NCBI RefSeq assembly: GCF_963678635.1
Contig: NC_087062.1
Span: forward strand, 94,587,845-94,651,844
DNA: 64,000 nt
Direction: 5' to 3'
From: Symsagittifera roscoffensis
Taxonomy: Eukaryota; Xenacoelomorpha; Acoela; Convolutidae
Shown: one piece after another, positions 9,675-24,600 of the stretch
How the letters are laid out: each line of letters opens with the position of its first letter
Position numbering within the stretch: the first letter of the stretch is position 1
Position numbers and translations under genes: made by a program
Notes under the pieces: generated by a model
What the model was told of the DNA's origin: nothing
Databases searched by the model: none
The model's input: the letters and a program-made list of their open reading frames with translations, nothing else

Positions 9675-12600
9675 GTATGTATGATATCTCTTGATTAAGA
9701 AAAAAGAGTTATCAGGGATGAACATAGAAAAGCTGGAGTCGAGAAATTTGGTCAATAGCTGTTGGCATTTCGCCATCATTTTTTGAAGAATCTTACTGAA
9801 AGTAGAGAAAATAGAAAAGGCCCCTTTTTTGTTCTACCGCAAATTTGTTTCGGATATTGAACACTGATTATAGTAACACCGTCAACCGATTTTTGAAATA
9901 ATGATTAAACGATTGCTGCGAACTTCTACATAATTACACTAGCAAGAGAAAGTGTCTTGTAATCGGAGCTAGACTTTTTTCCTGTAAACAACTTTTCTCA
10001 CAAATCTTGCTTGCTTTATGATCCAGCCTTGATAACTTCCAGGTTCGTTCCCACTTGGTCTAGAGGTTAGAGGTAACGTGTTCACCTTTGCACCCTTAGG
10101 TGTGGAGTTCTAGTCCCGGTCGGACTTTTTTGCAGTATGGAGGAAGTTGAATGATCGGGCTTTCGTTTGTCTGCTCAAGTATTGTCGGTTTATTTGCCAC
10201 ATCACTGGTTTTTCTTGTGCTGTAAGTAATTTTCATTACAAATGTAAGCCTTTTTTGTTGTAGTTTAAGGGGGGCTTCATTTTTTTTACAAAATCATTTT
10301 TTTCCGGCTCTCAACTGGTGTCTGCTTGATAGTTGTCGGCTTTTGTTTCCTCTTCGGAAGTCTTGTTCCTTTAGTAATTTGATATTCAATTGTTTGGCTT
10401 GGCATAGTTACTTAGAGTAAACTCTTATCCAGACAAACGAAAATTTTAGTAGAACCAGTTTTCTTTGAACTTTTTTTCTCAACTTGTTTTTTAATGTTTG
10501 TTACAAATAGTTTAAGTTGCAGGCCCTGCACATTCCTGCGAAGACAAAGGTTCATGTTTCGATTCTGACTTTTTTTTGCTTGTCTTCTTAATTTTAAGCA
10601 GCTTAGATACCTCAGCTCGGAATTTGCCTATGATTTGAGCACCCTTACTATACTTGAAAATAGTTTCAGTATATTGGGATTATGTACAATTAAGTGCGTG
10701 CCACGAAACTTAATTGCGTGCGATGAAGTTTTTAAAATTTTTTGAAAATTGCGTGCCATGCACTTTGTACTCTGGCGATCAGCGTACGAATCTTCTTTTT
10801 TTCTAACCTAACTCGCAAATAAAAAGGCTCAGTAAATAAGCGTCCGTGGCTGAGTGGTTAGTGCGTGAAACTCCTAGTATATAGGTCGCAGGTTCAAATA
10901 TCGTAATCTCTAGGTAGTAGGTTTACACAAGCGAAGCGGATTGGTGTCGTATTACGAACTTCCCAGTTTCTAACGCAAGCTGCAGTTAAAAGTGCTCTTT
11001 TTTGATGGCCTATTTCCAACAATAATATTAAATCTGGTTTACTTTTGCTGCATAACCGGGCGTCTTTGCATCTGATTTGTTGGTGGCTAGTTTTGCGGTT
11101 TTTTCACCAGTTGCAGTTTCGCCTGTTTTAAATTTTTTCTCTTAGTCTTCGTCTTCGCGTTGTTTTCCTTTTTGAAGAAAATGAATAATGCTCTCTCAAA
11201 TTTTTCAAAATTTTGATTTTCTGATTGCAATCAAACTCACATACATACATACATGCATACATACACACTTACATACATACATGCATATATATTCTGTTTC
11301 CTCGCAAATTTTTCATTCGCCTATTTTGAGTTTTTATGAATCCTATGGGATAGTTCGTACTTTTTTCTGATTTTTCTCTAAGGAAGCAATTGTGTTCAAG
11401 CTTTCAATTCAATATGAGCCTTTCATACAACCGCCTACTATTATTGAGGCATGGACGAATTACTGAAAAAAGGGTAGAATGGTAGCGTTTCAAAATAAAC
11501 CTTCTTGCTGATTGGAATGCGCTCTTAACACATTATTTAATCATTTAAATGGAGGGGTTCCGAAAAATTAATTGGAGCAAGACTAATCAATTATTTGGTG
11601 TACTAATCAATTAATTTTAATTGGGCGCATAGACCAATCAATTATAGCAATTAATTGGTAATTATTTTGGAAGAAAGAAAAGAATGGTAAAACAAGGTTA
11701 GCAGTGATTTTTTCCACTTTTTGGGAATTGATCGGAACAAAAACAATTGCCCTTGGTGAAAAAAGCTGATATTGTTTTTAGAATGGTGCCGTCAACCTCA
11801 ATACATCCTTGGATTCGTCGGACAAGGAAAATAGCAAATACTCACACCGCCCTAGAAGACTAAACAACCAGCCCCCAGTCAGCAATTCCATCGAGTCGGG
11901 AAGAAGTGGACCTAAAATCAAATTTGACGTCAGCGACCTTCTAGAAAGTTCCGATTACACATTAGATGAAGATCGCGTTTCAACGGCAGTGCGCCATCAG
12001 AATAAAGATTCAATCTCTACTTCAGAAGTAAACGAACAACTCAAAAGGTCGAAAGCTCTTCTGGCCGAATTGAACATGAAACGAATGGGCATCCCTTCTT
12101 CGGGTCATGCTAATGGCAGCAAAGTTAAAATGAATCGCAGTCTAAATGATTCGAACGTTTCGTCAATTCCAGTTTCAGATGTTGTTTCTAAAGAAAACCA
12201 ATATGATTTGAATATGCAGAGACCCGACTCTCATTTTTCGGACGAAAATCAGAGCTCAGATTTTAACAATCGTCTGATGAAACTTAGCAGAGCTGCGACT
12301 GATTTGAGAAGCCGGCTTTCGCATGAAACGAAAACACTGGCTGACAAAATAAACCCAAGTAAGTATAATATCAATTTCTCATTTCTTGACGTTTTCCGCA
12401 AAAATGACACGGTTCTGTGTTACTTAACTATTTGCTCTGTTAGAACTCATTTGCAACTCAACTGGAAAATGTGTCATTATTCGCAGTTGTTTTTGTTTCA
12501 AAGTTTAAACTAATCCTTCCATGATAACCTGTGATTGTTTTTATAAGTCAATGAACTCTTATATAGGTCGTGATGATTTGTTTTTCAGAAAAAGGAAAAA

Positions 12601-15600
12601 TTTTTCACGCTTAAATTCACTTTTTGCGGTTTGACTTCGATTTTTTTTTAAGACTTCTTCTCCTTTGTTAAAAGGAAGGCAAACTCCACTATCGAACAGC
12701 AAAAAAGGAAAAGGTCACGAAAAACGTTATTGACTTCTAGTTTCGAAAGTGGAATTTAATTTTCAGATTTCCCAGAGAAATATAAACCTCACCTAATAAT
12801 CAAGATTTCTCAAATCGGGTTAGTTTTATCAAAAAAAGACAGTTGCAATCATAAATTGTTCTTGAAATTCAAAGAATTTTAAGGCCAATTTTTTGAAATG
12901 CGAAATTTGATGTTTCTCCGTAAACAAGTCTGTTTTTTTCCTGTTTCCTTGCGTTCATTGACTCGTTTCCAACTGTCTGTTGGATATTTTTTCGTGTGCG
13001 CATTAATGTATCTCAATTATTTTGAATTGTTTCTTTGCCTTTATCTCAATTTTTTCTTGACTCAATTTTTATCTCGAATGTCGAGCTTCGTATATGTGGG
13101 TCTCATATATTCGAGTTTTGTATACTCAAGAAAATAGAGTATACAATAAACGTCTGCAATATATAAAGTATACAATATACGTCGGAATAAAAAATTTATC
13201 AATTGATCTGGTTTTCTTAAATTGGGTTAATTTGATGAAAAAATTGTCAATCATAATTTTTTCTTGAAACTCGCAAAGCTTTAACCCAGTGATGTCCATT
13301 TAAAAACAATTTAACTTAAGTCTTAATTTTTATCTCAATTTATTAAAATGTGAAATTATGAGGCCACTCAATTTAAATTGAAAAAAAAAATTAAATTGCT
13401 CGGGTGGTATTCTATCCGACGCCAAATTACACTGTTTAGTTATTTCAATTATTTTTCTTTTCACGGTTCTGCGGGAAAAGCAAACAATCGAAATTTTACG
13501 ACAAAATTGATAAGATTTTGTTGCAAATAGATATGCCCAAAGAAATTGCTTTCAATTTTTTTTTCAAAATGCGAAAAGTAACCAAAAATGGCAGAAAAAC
13601 TGCTAAAAACATACTTGAGAAAAATGTAAATTGCGAAAGAAAAATTTAAATAATTTCAGAAAAGTTTATTAAATTGATGCTAACCATGTTCATAATTGAT
13701 GCTAACCATTTAAACTATTTTAATTTAATTTTCAATTAAATTTTCAACCACTGCTTTAACCTGGTCGATTTTTTCTTCGAAAATGAAAAAATATTCAATC
13801 GATTTCTTTCGGTTTCCTTGTTCCACTCTGCTTAACTTCTGTCGGCTATTTTTTAATTTTCAACTCAGTGTATGAGTTGGATATATAAGTCAAAAATGTT
13901 CACCTAAAAATATAGAGTTTATTCGAACTTCACAATCTTAATGATTGTATTGTGTTTGGAATGAAAGGAGACCTCCAATATGTTCGATAACACAACCCTC
14001 TGTAGCTGCTGAGTATGACTGAAATTTTATCCCTCTTGTTTCTAGAGTCCTCGACTAACCCAACTGTTCAGACTTTACTAACCGAACTGTTAAATGGCCG
14101 AACAATCCAGTCTTCTCTAAATCCAAACCAGCGGCTAGAACCCAGTAACCCGAATACTGTTACTACAAACCTTGCCCAGCATCAATCAACGTCTTCAGCC
14201 ACTCTCACTTCATCGTACAATTTAAGACCCAATAGAAATACACAATGTGCTAATATGACCTCTAATAACCCCAAAACCCGACATGTATTAGACCCCATTG
14301 AGGAAAGCGCAGTGCAAGAAGAGCAGATGGTTGGAGTGGAAGGAGGAAGAGAAGGCGAAGATATGCATCATCAAGAGCCAGAGGAGTTCCAGTTTCCGAA
14401 CAGTGGAGTTGGCTGGTCGGCACCTCCGTCGTCAAAGGAAAAACACCGCGGGGGCAACGAGAGATCATCAGCACAAAACAATGCTACTATTTACGGTAAT
14501 TATCGGTCATCTATGTCTCTTCGGTATGCAAAACAAGAGTAGCCGGTTGCTGTGCAAGTAGCTTAAGATGTTATGAACACAGTTATTATAAAAACACTGT
14601 TATAACAGTTATTTTCACTTATAAATGGCTTGATGATTTTTTAAATTTGTTTTTCTTTTTAGGAAAAATCTTAAAGTTTGTCCGAAATAATTTAAATTTT
14701 TAAATTATTTAAGTAATAACATAACTTGGTAGGTGTAACAACGAAATGATTTTAATTGAAATATGGCTTGATGAAGTTTTTTAGGATAAGTCTTAAAAGG
14801 CGTCCACCCCTGTACTTAGTTATATATACACTTTTTGACTTCAATTCATCTGCTAAAAGTTCGATAAATTGCGCGACAAACTCACATATTATAGTAAATA
14901 ATATGTTAAATTATTTTTATTAAAAGTTAAATTATGTTGATCAGTCGCTTGTATCTTTTCAAGTGAAAAATTTTTTATCGTTGAAATAAGAGTTAGTTTT
15001 CAGATCTTACCTAAATATGAATCTGAAAAGCAAAATTTTCAGGCTAGTTTTTCTCGACACCAAGAAAAGTTTTTTGAAGTTTCTCTTCAGTTTATTGATC
15101 GGAAAGGGATCATGGGAAAAGGGAAACTTACAGCTGAATTAAATAAAAAGGATTGGATTAATGATATACATTCATGTTCAGGGGATCCTCTCAAGTTTCA
15201 CAAGCATGGGAGCAAGAAACGAGGTGTTCCAAATGGAGTTGCCCACAACGATGTTCCTTCAAAGCCAGTGAAGTGGAAGTTGCCTGAACCACAGCTGCAT
15301 ATGGTCCAACTTCCTCCCGCAAATTCCAATGCAGTTGCTGTCATGACAACATCAACCGAGCCACGGGTAACGACACGCACAGTTGTGAGTTAAAAGTTTT
15401 GAAAAAAGTAAATGAAATAATTCAGATTTTCTTTAAAAAACGTAATTAAGTAACAGTAATGAACGTAGTGAAGACTCTTATATAGGTCTTGCTGATTTTT
15501 TTTGGTTTTTTTTCAGGAAAAAGTCTTAAAATATTGATGCGCTTAGATATTAATGCACTTTTTGAGTTGAGTTGAAATTCATCTGCTGAAAGTTACGTAA

Positions 15601-18600
15601 ATACCACTCTCCAAATACGAACGTGGAAAAGGCGCTTAAAACGTGAACCATTTCTAGTTTCGAAAGTGGAATTTACTTTTTAGATTTCTTGCGGGATAAA
15701 AACTTTACCTGTTCAGCCAGTTTTCTCAAACTGGGTTAATGTTATCAAAAAAGCGCCAATCATAAATTTTTCTGGGAATTCAAAGAGCTTTAAGGGAATC
15801 TAATTTTTTTCTTTGAAGAAAGTGTTTTTTTTGTTTACTTGCGTTCATTACTCTTTTCCAATCTTCGATTGGCTATGTTTTTATGATGAGAACTTGCGGT
15901 TTGCAATCAATGTTTTGACGGGGCGAAATATTTTCCATGGCTATGATATAGAAGGTGCTGGATCTATTTAGATGCAACATATCTCGAAGACTGGTGGACC
16001 AAACTTCACGTTTGCTCATGCTACCGACTCATATCAGAACAGAGACCCAATAGACAGAAAAGGTGACTGAGCTATTTGAAATTAGCTAAATTTTTTAAAA
16101 CATCTAAGTTTTCAGCTAAGTTGATTAGTGGTTCTAAATAGCGTTTTATCGAAGTCTTTTTTCTTAATATATGGAGAGAGTAATTCCTTCCGTCTTACGG
16201 AAAATTTGGAAATAAGACCGTTCATTTTGGCCGCCCAACAACCTCTTGAGTGAATTGCCTGATATACCAAATTTTTTTAGCAAAGTGTAAGAAGTGATTT
16301 TCAATTACATTAGTCGTGATGATTTTTTTCCAGAGGTTTTAAAATTTTTTTAACGCTATAGCGAGCGTAGTTTATTACTACGACTATTCTTTTTTTTTTC
16401 AATCTAAGTCGCAAATATTGGTGCCACTTTTTGTGGCACCTTTGCAGCTTTTTGATAGCATGTGCTTGATATTTCATTAGTAATAAGTTATCACAGTTTA
16501 TGCATTAATAATTCATCAAATGAACCGAAAAAAAGCTATTTATTTCAAACAACAAATTTTCCAACCCATTGAATCTCACAATTGTCTTGCTATGCATTAG
16601 TTATGCATAATTGGGCTTTATAATTTCCCTTTAATAACAAGCAAAGTTAGAGTGGATGCCTTTAGTTTGCTATATTCCAAATTATTACATGCAAAATTGT
16701 GTCTATTTGTATCTGGTGCTACTTTTGCTGCATCGGATTGGAAATTTATTAGCATATGTAGCTGCTTTATTTCTGGCAAGTGTTAGTGAATTATCAAGGA
16801 CTAGAAGTGCAGATGCGATGACCAGGGACCCTAAATCTCCTGGTCGTAGGATCGATTCGGCCACAGCAAAAGTTTCAATTTTCAAGGCTTTTTTTTATCT
16901 TTTCTTTTTAGAGCTGTCTTTTTTGTCGTTTTCTCGCTTGTGTTTGTAAACCGCAGCGTCGCCTCTGTGTTGACTTTTGATCTTTTTAAGGTAAGTTCTT
17001 TTCCTTTATTAAAAGGAAGGCAAATTGCACCATTGAATAGCCAAAGTGGGATTCAAGAAAAACATTTATGACTTCTTATTTCAAAAAGTTTGAATTCACA
17101 GCGGAAAAAAATTAAACCTAGATATCGAATTTTCTCTAAATGTGAAATTCAAGAAAGTTCCAGCCAAAAACATTTCTGAATTTCAAAGCGCTTAAGCATG
17201 ATAATTTTTTTCTTCAAAATTCGAAGTTTGAAAAAATTTTTTGTTTCTTATTTCGTTACATTTTTCCAACCATCTGATGCTACGCTATGTTTTACTGTTT
17301 AAGAAGAGTTGGATGCTTACATCAAGCGAATCCTTAAAGAAGCGGAGCTGAACTCGCCTGATTCGCCCATTTCAAATGCCGCCCGAGTGCATATCAAAGC
17401 CAGTGCCATCACATCCAACTGCAGTTCCAATGGAGCAAACGGAAATGTCAATCACGCAGCAGAAGATGAATTTCTATATAATCGGGAGGGCGGAGGAGAT
17501 CCGTTCTCAGTCATTAATATCTACACGAAACAGATGGCGAAAGGTTTGTTGCGATTGCTATGTTTCGCTTAATGGCTGCCTTCTTTCAAAATCGTGTTAA
17601 GTGTATTTTATGCAATCATTTGGCGTTTTAAGTACGTTGAAGGGGTGTCGTTCAATCGATTCACTTGAAAAGTGAAGGTTTGGTCCGTTTGTTACGCTTC
17701 TGATGATTCACACATTAAATAGTGTTTCTAGATTAGTCAGAGCGATTACCGATGACTTCATTTTAATTAAATGTTGCCAAATCAGAATGGTCGGCTAGAT
17801 CACGACAGGTAATTTTTTGTTGTTGCGAATCTTAGTTTGATGAATACCCATTGGCTGTTTGTTTTAGAGTACTCTGAGAAACTAAAGCAGTCTTCATCAA
17901 GTAAGTCACAAAATCAGAAGACAGCCTTACAATTAGAGTTGGAATCGACAGACGACGAAAACGAAGAGCAGAACGTCACAAAGACCAGTGCGTCTTCGGA
18001 TCCGCATAATACTTCAAACGAAGTTTTCAGTGCAACGAGCCAACCGAATGGAGTAGTGTACGGGGAAGCAAGTAATGATCCATTTAAGGTGTTGTCACCT
18101 GCTGGTGCAAATGAGGCACAATCACCAAGGGACAGTCGCTTGTCATCTGAATCATCTGAGCTCACTGAAATTGCAGAAGCCGTAATGAGACAACAAACCC
18201 ACCTCGAAGCAACGAGTTCAAGATTGAATAGTATGTCATCGAATCAAGCTGAAGGTTCCGCGCGTTTTGAACCAACTCGCAACCGTATGGTTCCTATTTT
18301 GGAAGGCTACGATTTTAACTCGCCTAGGTACTCGCCGAGAACACTGGAGCAGAAGCTAATGAGTGAATTGAATTACTTGGATTCTATGCATGATTCAATG
18401 AACCAACTTTCAGACGCAGAAAAAGTATACGCGGTAGCGAATGTACAGCAAGAAACAGTGGCTTTATCCCAAATTCTGAAATCGAGACAAATTTCTCATG
18501 AACATGATTTGAAGCAGCTCGCGTTGAAAGCTAAGCAAGAAACAGAAGATGCAAGTCGACAATTGCGAGAAGCTCAGGAGAAGGCAAATAGTGCGGCCAT

Positions 18601-21600
18601 GGAAGCTGGTATGATGCAAAGACAAAGCGAAGCTGAGCTGCAGCTTTTAGCTAGAAGTGAGCAGTTACTAGAAAGTCAACAAAAAGCAGCACAAGCTACC
18701 TCGCATGTAGTGCAAGAACTCACAAATTTGTCATCAGTGGCTAGAATTGTGGAAGGTGCGGAATCCACTAGAACTCCAACAACGCCTGTTGCTTACGGAA
18801 GGGATAGAAATATTTTCGATGGTCAAAGTGCACAAGAAATTGCTACAACAGCAGCAGTTGCTGCGGCTAGAGCAGTCATCGCGGAAAATATCCAGAAGTC
18901 TATGGAAAAAGTTGCATCGAGGAGAAGACATGATTCTGGTAGTTCCTTTCAAAACAGGCTTAGATCGCGAACCCCAAGTGAGACGCTATCTTCAACACCT
19001 ACAGAATCTTTGTCACCTCGATCGGCCTCCGTGCGAAAGTCTCCGGTACCTACCAGAGTTCAAGAATTGAGTGAAGACAATAAGGTTACATCACAAAATG
19101 GGTCACAGAGGTCCAGTGTCGCGTCTCCAAAAGCGAAGTCTCCTGTTCCGCGACAGGAGGCGCTGGAAAGAAGCAGGAGTCAAAGGTCATCTGCTTCAGA
19201 AGACTTGGCCATTTCAATTGGTTCATCTAAAACCTCACCTGATCATCAGAAATACAACAAGGAAATTCGCGAAAATCTGGAAGACAGTAGAAACATTTTT
19301 ACGGAAAACTACTCGGAAATTATGACTGAAAACAGCCAAATTGAAGTTGCAGACAAAAATGGGAAAGTGGACACAGAATTGAGTGAAAATATTGAGGAAA
19401 ATATCGATGAGAGCTTGCACTCGATTGGAAGTTTACACGCAGTTGAGCCTGAAGCTGACGTGAGACTGGAAGCTTTGAAAGTTGTGAAAAGTCAACAATA
19501 TTCCACTTCTCAAAGTATAAAATCGGTCGCTTCTAGTAAGAAAGATGCGTCATCTGCACCTATGAATGTCAACTCTCTTCTTTCGAAGAGTGACTCTATT
19601 TTGAGCAAGTATTCGCCGACAACGTCACCAAAGTCGAGTCCGAGACCTCTAGATCGAACTAAGCAATCTGCAAGTGGTAAGACCAGATCTTCTGGTGGAG
19701 GAGATGCCTCAATTATGACGGCCGCGGACTATTCAGACGATTTCGACGCCACAACACACGATATTAGGTCAAAGGCGGCATCAGTGTCTGCGGGTGACAA
19801 AGAGCAAGTGTCATCAAGTAAGTATTGAATAACTATTTTGAGCGGAGTGATTTTTAATTGATCTGCTGTACATAGTTGCTAAAAAGTGTACCTGTTTGTA
19901 ATTAATTTGCTCAGTTAGCTATAATTACAGAAGCTCAAAACCAGAGAGAGGGAAAATCGTTCGAGCCTAAAAAACTTTTCTCACCCCGGTCTGCAGTGGA
20001 TGAAAAAGGCAGATTAGAAGCGACGATGGAAGAAGATTGTGACGGAGTTAGCGATGACTTTTCTGAAGAAATGTTAAAACAGTACCTTCGGGAGGAGGAG
20101 CGAAGGGCGCAACACCAGGCAGCTCTGATCAAGTTGCGAGAGAAGGCCCTGAAGGACAAGGCTAAGGCGGAGATGGAGTACCTGGACCAGCTAAAGGCCC
20201 AGAACAAGGGAGACGCGGACAAGATGTCCACCATTAAGAAGCGACAGAGAGCTGTGGTCATCAAGCTACAAGAGGAACAGGTGACAATTTTGTTTTTTAA
20301 AAGGCTCCATGAGCGTAGTGAAAAATCTTATATAAGTCGTGATGATTTTTTTTTGTTTTTTTTTCACGAAAAGTTTGAAATTTTTTTACGCTCAATTTTG
20401 ATTTTTCGCTGTTTAGCTTGTGATTTCTTTTTAAGGTCAGTGCATTTCCATTGTTAAAAGAAAGGCAAACTCAACTATCGAACAGCAAAAATGTAAAGGT
20501 CTCGAAAAACGTGATCGACTTCCAGTTTTGAAAGTGGAATTTAAATTCCCTGCAAATAAAAATTTTACGTATTGATCCAGTTTTCTCAAATTGGGTTACT
20601 TTTATTGAAAAAGTGCCAATCATAAATTGTTTTACAAATTCAAAGCTTTAATGGCATCTATGTTTTTCTTCGAAAGTTGAGATTAATAAAGAAATCAGCA
20701 TTATTATTGCCCTGCCGTAAAATATTGAATCCTTTGCTAGTTTGAATAGTTCAAATAGCCAGAGTTTCTTATGAAGGTCACGAAAACGTGAACGAATTCT
20801 AGTTCCGACAGTGAATTTTAGAAATTTCAGATTTCCTAGAATTATTGGCTATTGTTGGAGCTATCAGAATTGTTAGTTATAGCGAATTATCACGTGTTAC
20901 GAGTAAACGCTTGCGATGAATTGTCGTTATGCTATAACAACTGTTGCATAAATTTGCATACCCATAAAATCTTATTTGTTGTTAGGCCGAATTGAGACGT
21001 CTGGAGCTGGCGAACAAGGCGGGATCCCAGCAGAGACAACTGCTGATGGTGCAGCAGAGGGAGATATCGAAGATGCGTGAGAGCACAGTTCACCTCAAAT
21101 CGAAAATCAGACAGTTAGAATCGAACGGATCCACTGGGGTCAACAAGACAGAAATTGGGGTGAGTATTGTCATTGAATAGCTCTTTTTAAGAGTTAGTCG
21201 CATGTGTTGATGAGCGAAACGACTTTTTGAATTAGGCCGCAAATTACCCGCTAAAGCGATGTTGCGAGATTTGAAAAAAAATGTTCAGCATGCCAAGAAA
21301 AAATGCGTATTCGTTAGGTATACGAAAAATTGTATTCTTTCTGTAATTGGAAAGGAATAATTGAATGAATAATTGAATTGCTTTTCAGGATCTGGAGCAG
21401 CTGTTGAAGCGCAGCAGCACCCCCACCTACCTGAAAAGCAGGAAGATCAAAGACCTGAAGGCGGAATTGTTCGAAGAGGAGATACGTCTAGACAGTCTGC
21501 GCAAGAACACAGCCGCAGCAGCCAAGAAGGAGGGTGGCAAGGTGGCTCATGCTGGAGATAGAGAGGTGAACAGGTCAGACAGCAGCTCCATGGTAGAGGA

Positions 21601-24600
21601 CATGAGCTACGGATCCAATCGGTAATTCATCTCACGGCATTGTTCCCTCCACTCCACTGAAACTGGGGAGAAACTTTGTATACGGGTGTTTTAGTTTTTT
21701 TTTGTTCTCCACTGACCGAAAACTCGGAAACTAGAATTGGACTTGGGATGACGTCTGGAATTCATTTGCCAAATATGGCGCAAGTAAACGAGAATTACTG
21801 TTTGAAATTTGGACTTTACATAGTTTTCCCATTTTTCTGTTTTTGGTGTATTAAAAATAGGTCAATCATAAAAATTCTTGGAATTCGAAAACTGAAAACT
21901 CAAGTTTCAATGCAGAAGTCTAAATTTTTTCTTTTTCGACCTAAGGCATTCAGCGAATAGGAACTTGTTACGGTGTTTACACAAGCGAAGTGTATTATTA
22001 CGAAGAATTTTTTTTCTAACCTAAGTCGCAAATAAAAGTGCTCATATGGTGGCACTTTTGGTATAGTTCGGTTTAATCATGTTTGAGCATAAGCAACTTA
22101 GAAGCATATTTTGCTGCTTTATTTGTGGCTAGTAAAAGGTCCTGTTTGAAAGAAATAGGTGTAATGAAAATGTATGGATTAGAAAATGTCCAATTCTTGA
22201 ATTTTTGCCCGTTTTTTGGAAACTTATTTTTTTTCAAAAACTAGCCTGCTGATTAGTTCATTCAAATCAACATGGTGCTTAGTTTTTGCTGGCGCAATAT
22301 ATCTATTTATTTGAAGCAAAGCTGATATGAACTTCGGAAAAATCCATTTTTTGAAATTTTCAACTGATTTTTAGAATTTTCATCACTGCCTTCGAAAACT
22401 ACTTGCTAAATCTGATATCAAGAATTCAATCTAATCATCAAGTTGTGGACCCTTTCCCCGCATAAAATGTTCTTCCCATACTTTAGTAAGGAGAAGTTAT
22501 GGATTTAGGAAAAGTCAAGTTTTTGGATTTTTGTCGTTTTTTGATTTTTTTTCTTCGAAAACTTCCCAGCCAAATCTGAGATAGACGTCAATTGAAAGAG
22601 CGAGGAGTGTTTTTCTCCTTTAGATAAGCGGCTAATCCGTACTTATCCAGAAAATTTACTAGGGTTTTGCGTAAAATCAATGTTTTGAAAATTACATATA
22701 TTCGTATTAATACAGTATATAACTACACTAGCCATCAGCTTAGTGTGTTATTAAGAGCCTTACTTGTTTTCTAACCTAAGTCGCAAATAAAAGTGTTCAT
22801 TAAATGTGATCACTTATTTGTAATTTTCACTGTAGCATTGGAAATTGCATAGCATCTGTTCTCTGCTTTTTTTGTGGCTTGTGTATCTTTTTTTTCGGCT
22901 CAACTGGTGTGTTTCCGTTTTGTAAGTTTTGTTCCGTTGACAATTCAATGTTCAAATGATTTCTGTTTTTTTTTTACGTTTGTGTTGTATCGCAGGTGAT
23001 GCGAAGCTCCTCTTCGCAACTGTGTTAAAGACTATTGCAAGGTTGATGTTCAAACAATTCTAACATGTTAATTTTGTCTTATTTGTAGTAATGTCTTAAT
23101 TTATGTTGTTCTTCTTTTCCAGAAGTGCGTCTGATGCCGAAGAGAATCACTCGTTCAAACTACCGGCGTCCATTCCCAGTTCGCCCAGATCTCTGGTCGG
23201 TGCATCGATCGGGTCTCTGTCCAAGGGAGGAGCGAAGCTGAGAGTGACACCCAGGACAAAGAGTCCCGTTTTGCCTGGGCACGGTGAGTTGTTATCAAAA
23301 TTTCAACAACTCGAAATTCATGTATACGAACCGTAAAAACAATTACGAAGCCTTCTTGGGTCTTAGCCGTTACTCATTAATAAGCAATTTAAACAATAAA
23401 CGGGCGCTTGTGTGGTGTTGTTGCCTGGCAAACAAAATTTGATGCTGCTAAATTGGAATACATCATATATAGACAGAAAAGGCTTTTTTTTTAAAAAATC
23501 GGGTTTGGTAGACCAAAAGTGATACGTATTGTACTAGATTGGAATTTTTACTGGGAATTTCGACATAAGGTTAAGAGTTTGATGTTTTTTTATGTAATTG
23601 AAATTAACCGAGGGGATATGTTTTAATGTGAAAGTTGTATTGTTTACCAGCTGCCGAGGTAAAAGGGAAGATGCGTCGTAGGCGGGCGTCTTCAACAGAC
23701 ACTTACGATGAGTCTGTTAATTATTCCTCAGGTAAAACCTTCTATAGCTCTCTTTGCTCTATCTTGATTGTATCGGCGATAGAATGCAGTATCAGAAGCC
23801 CTGTTTATTTTAAGCTCGCCTCGGCACTTTTTTGGGGTGGGAAAAAGATTGATTTATCAACTGGTATACAAGCTGTAGTTATAACTAGTTAAGATGGTTT
23901 TCTATTTGGACCTATTAATCTAGAAATATCAGAGCTTCAAATCAGACCGTAATTTTATTGTAATCTATCGCTGTTGTTTTTGTTATCAGTCGAGTTTCGC
24001 TATATGATGCGTTGTCTCGATTTACGATGTTCTCAAATGTGTCTTCGTACATATTATAGTTTTCAAAACAATTTTCATTGTCCTGTGCATTTTTTTACAC
24101 TAGCAATCAACGTAGTGTATTAATACGAACCTTTTTTTTCTAGCCTAACTCCAAAAAAAAGTGTTCATTAAAAGTTGGAAATTTTACTGTAGCATTGAAA
24201 ATTGCATAGCATTTGTTCTCTGCTTTATTTGTGGCTTATGTTTGGAGTCTATTAAGCTTGCGTGGCTGAGTGTTTAGTGTATGAGGCTCTTAATCTCTAG
24301 GTAACAGGTTCGAATTTCAGACGAGGCAGAATTTTTCGCGAAATCGAGGCTTATTTCCATTTTTATTGCGCTTTATGAGCTGCTTTTTGGTGTGTTCTCG
24401 CTAATGTTTGCGAAGCTTCGCCTCTGTGTAATTAGATACCCCTCCGATATCGGTTGTCTGATCTTAACCGTAATTTTTTTCTCTGTTTACTCAACGGAGC
24501 GTTGTATGAGACTACAAAGTATCTTTTTTCCAACCTAAGTTGCAATTATTAGTACTATTTCGTTGGGTGACAATTTAGCAGCCGGCTGCTGTGGTAGTTT

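Larger units (their letters stand above)
9675..11781. other. CEP350 intron 8 (2.1 kb)
   Basis: Contains no ORF of note. It holds tRNA-like segments at 10053-10125 and 10840-10905, the consensus CTAACCTAACTCGCAAAT that recurs in later introns, and a CATA-type tetranucleotide repeat at 11237-11292. It is AT-rich with long T runs. Confidence 0.7.

Noticed and set aside
11188-11292. CRISPR-like array
   Set aside because: Simple tetranucleotide repeat with no spacers; the genome is eukaryotic.
12359-12513. Extension of CEP350 exon 9 to a stop at 12511
   Set aside because: A consensus donor GTAAGT at 12359 and the phase of the next exon show it is intron.
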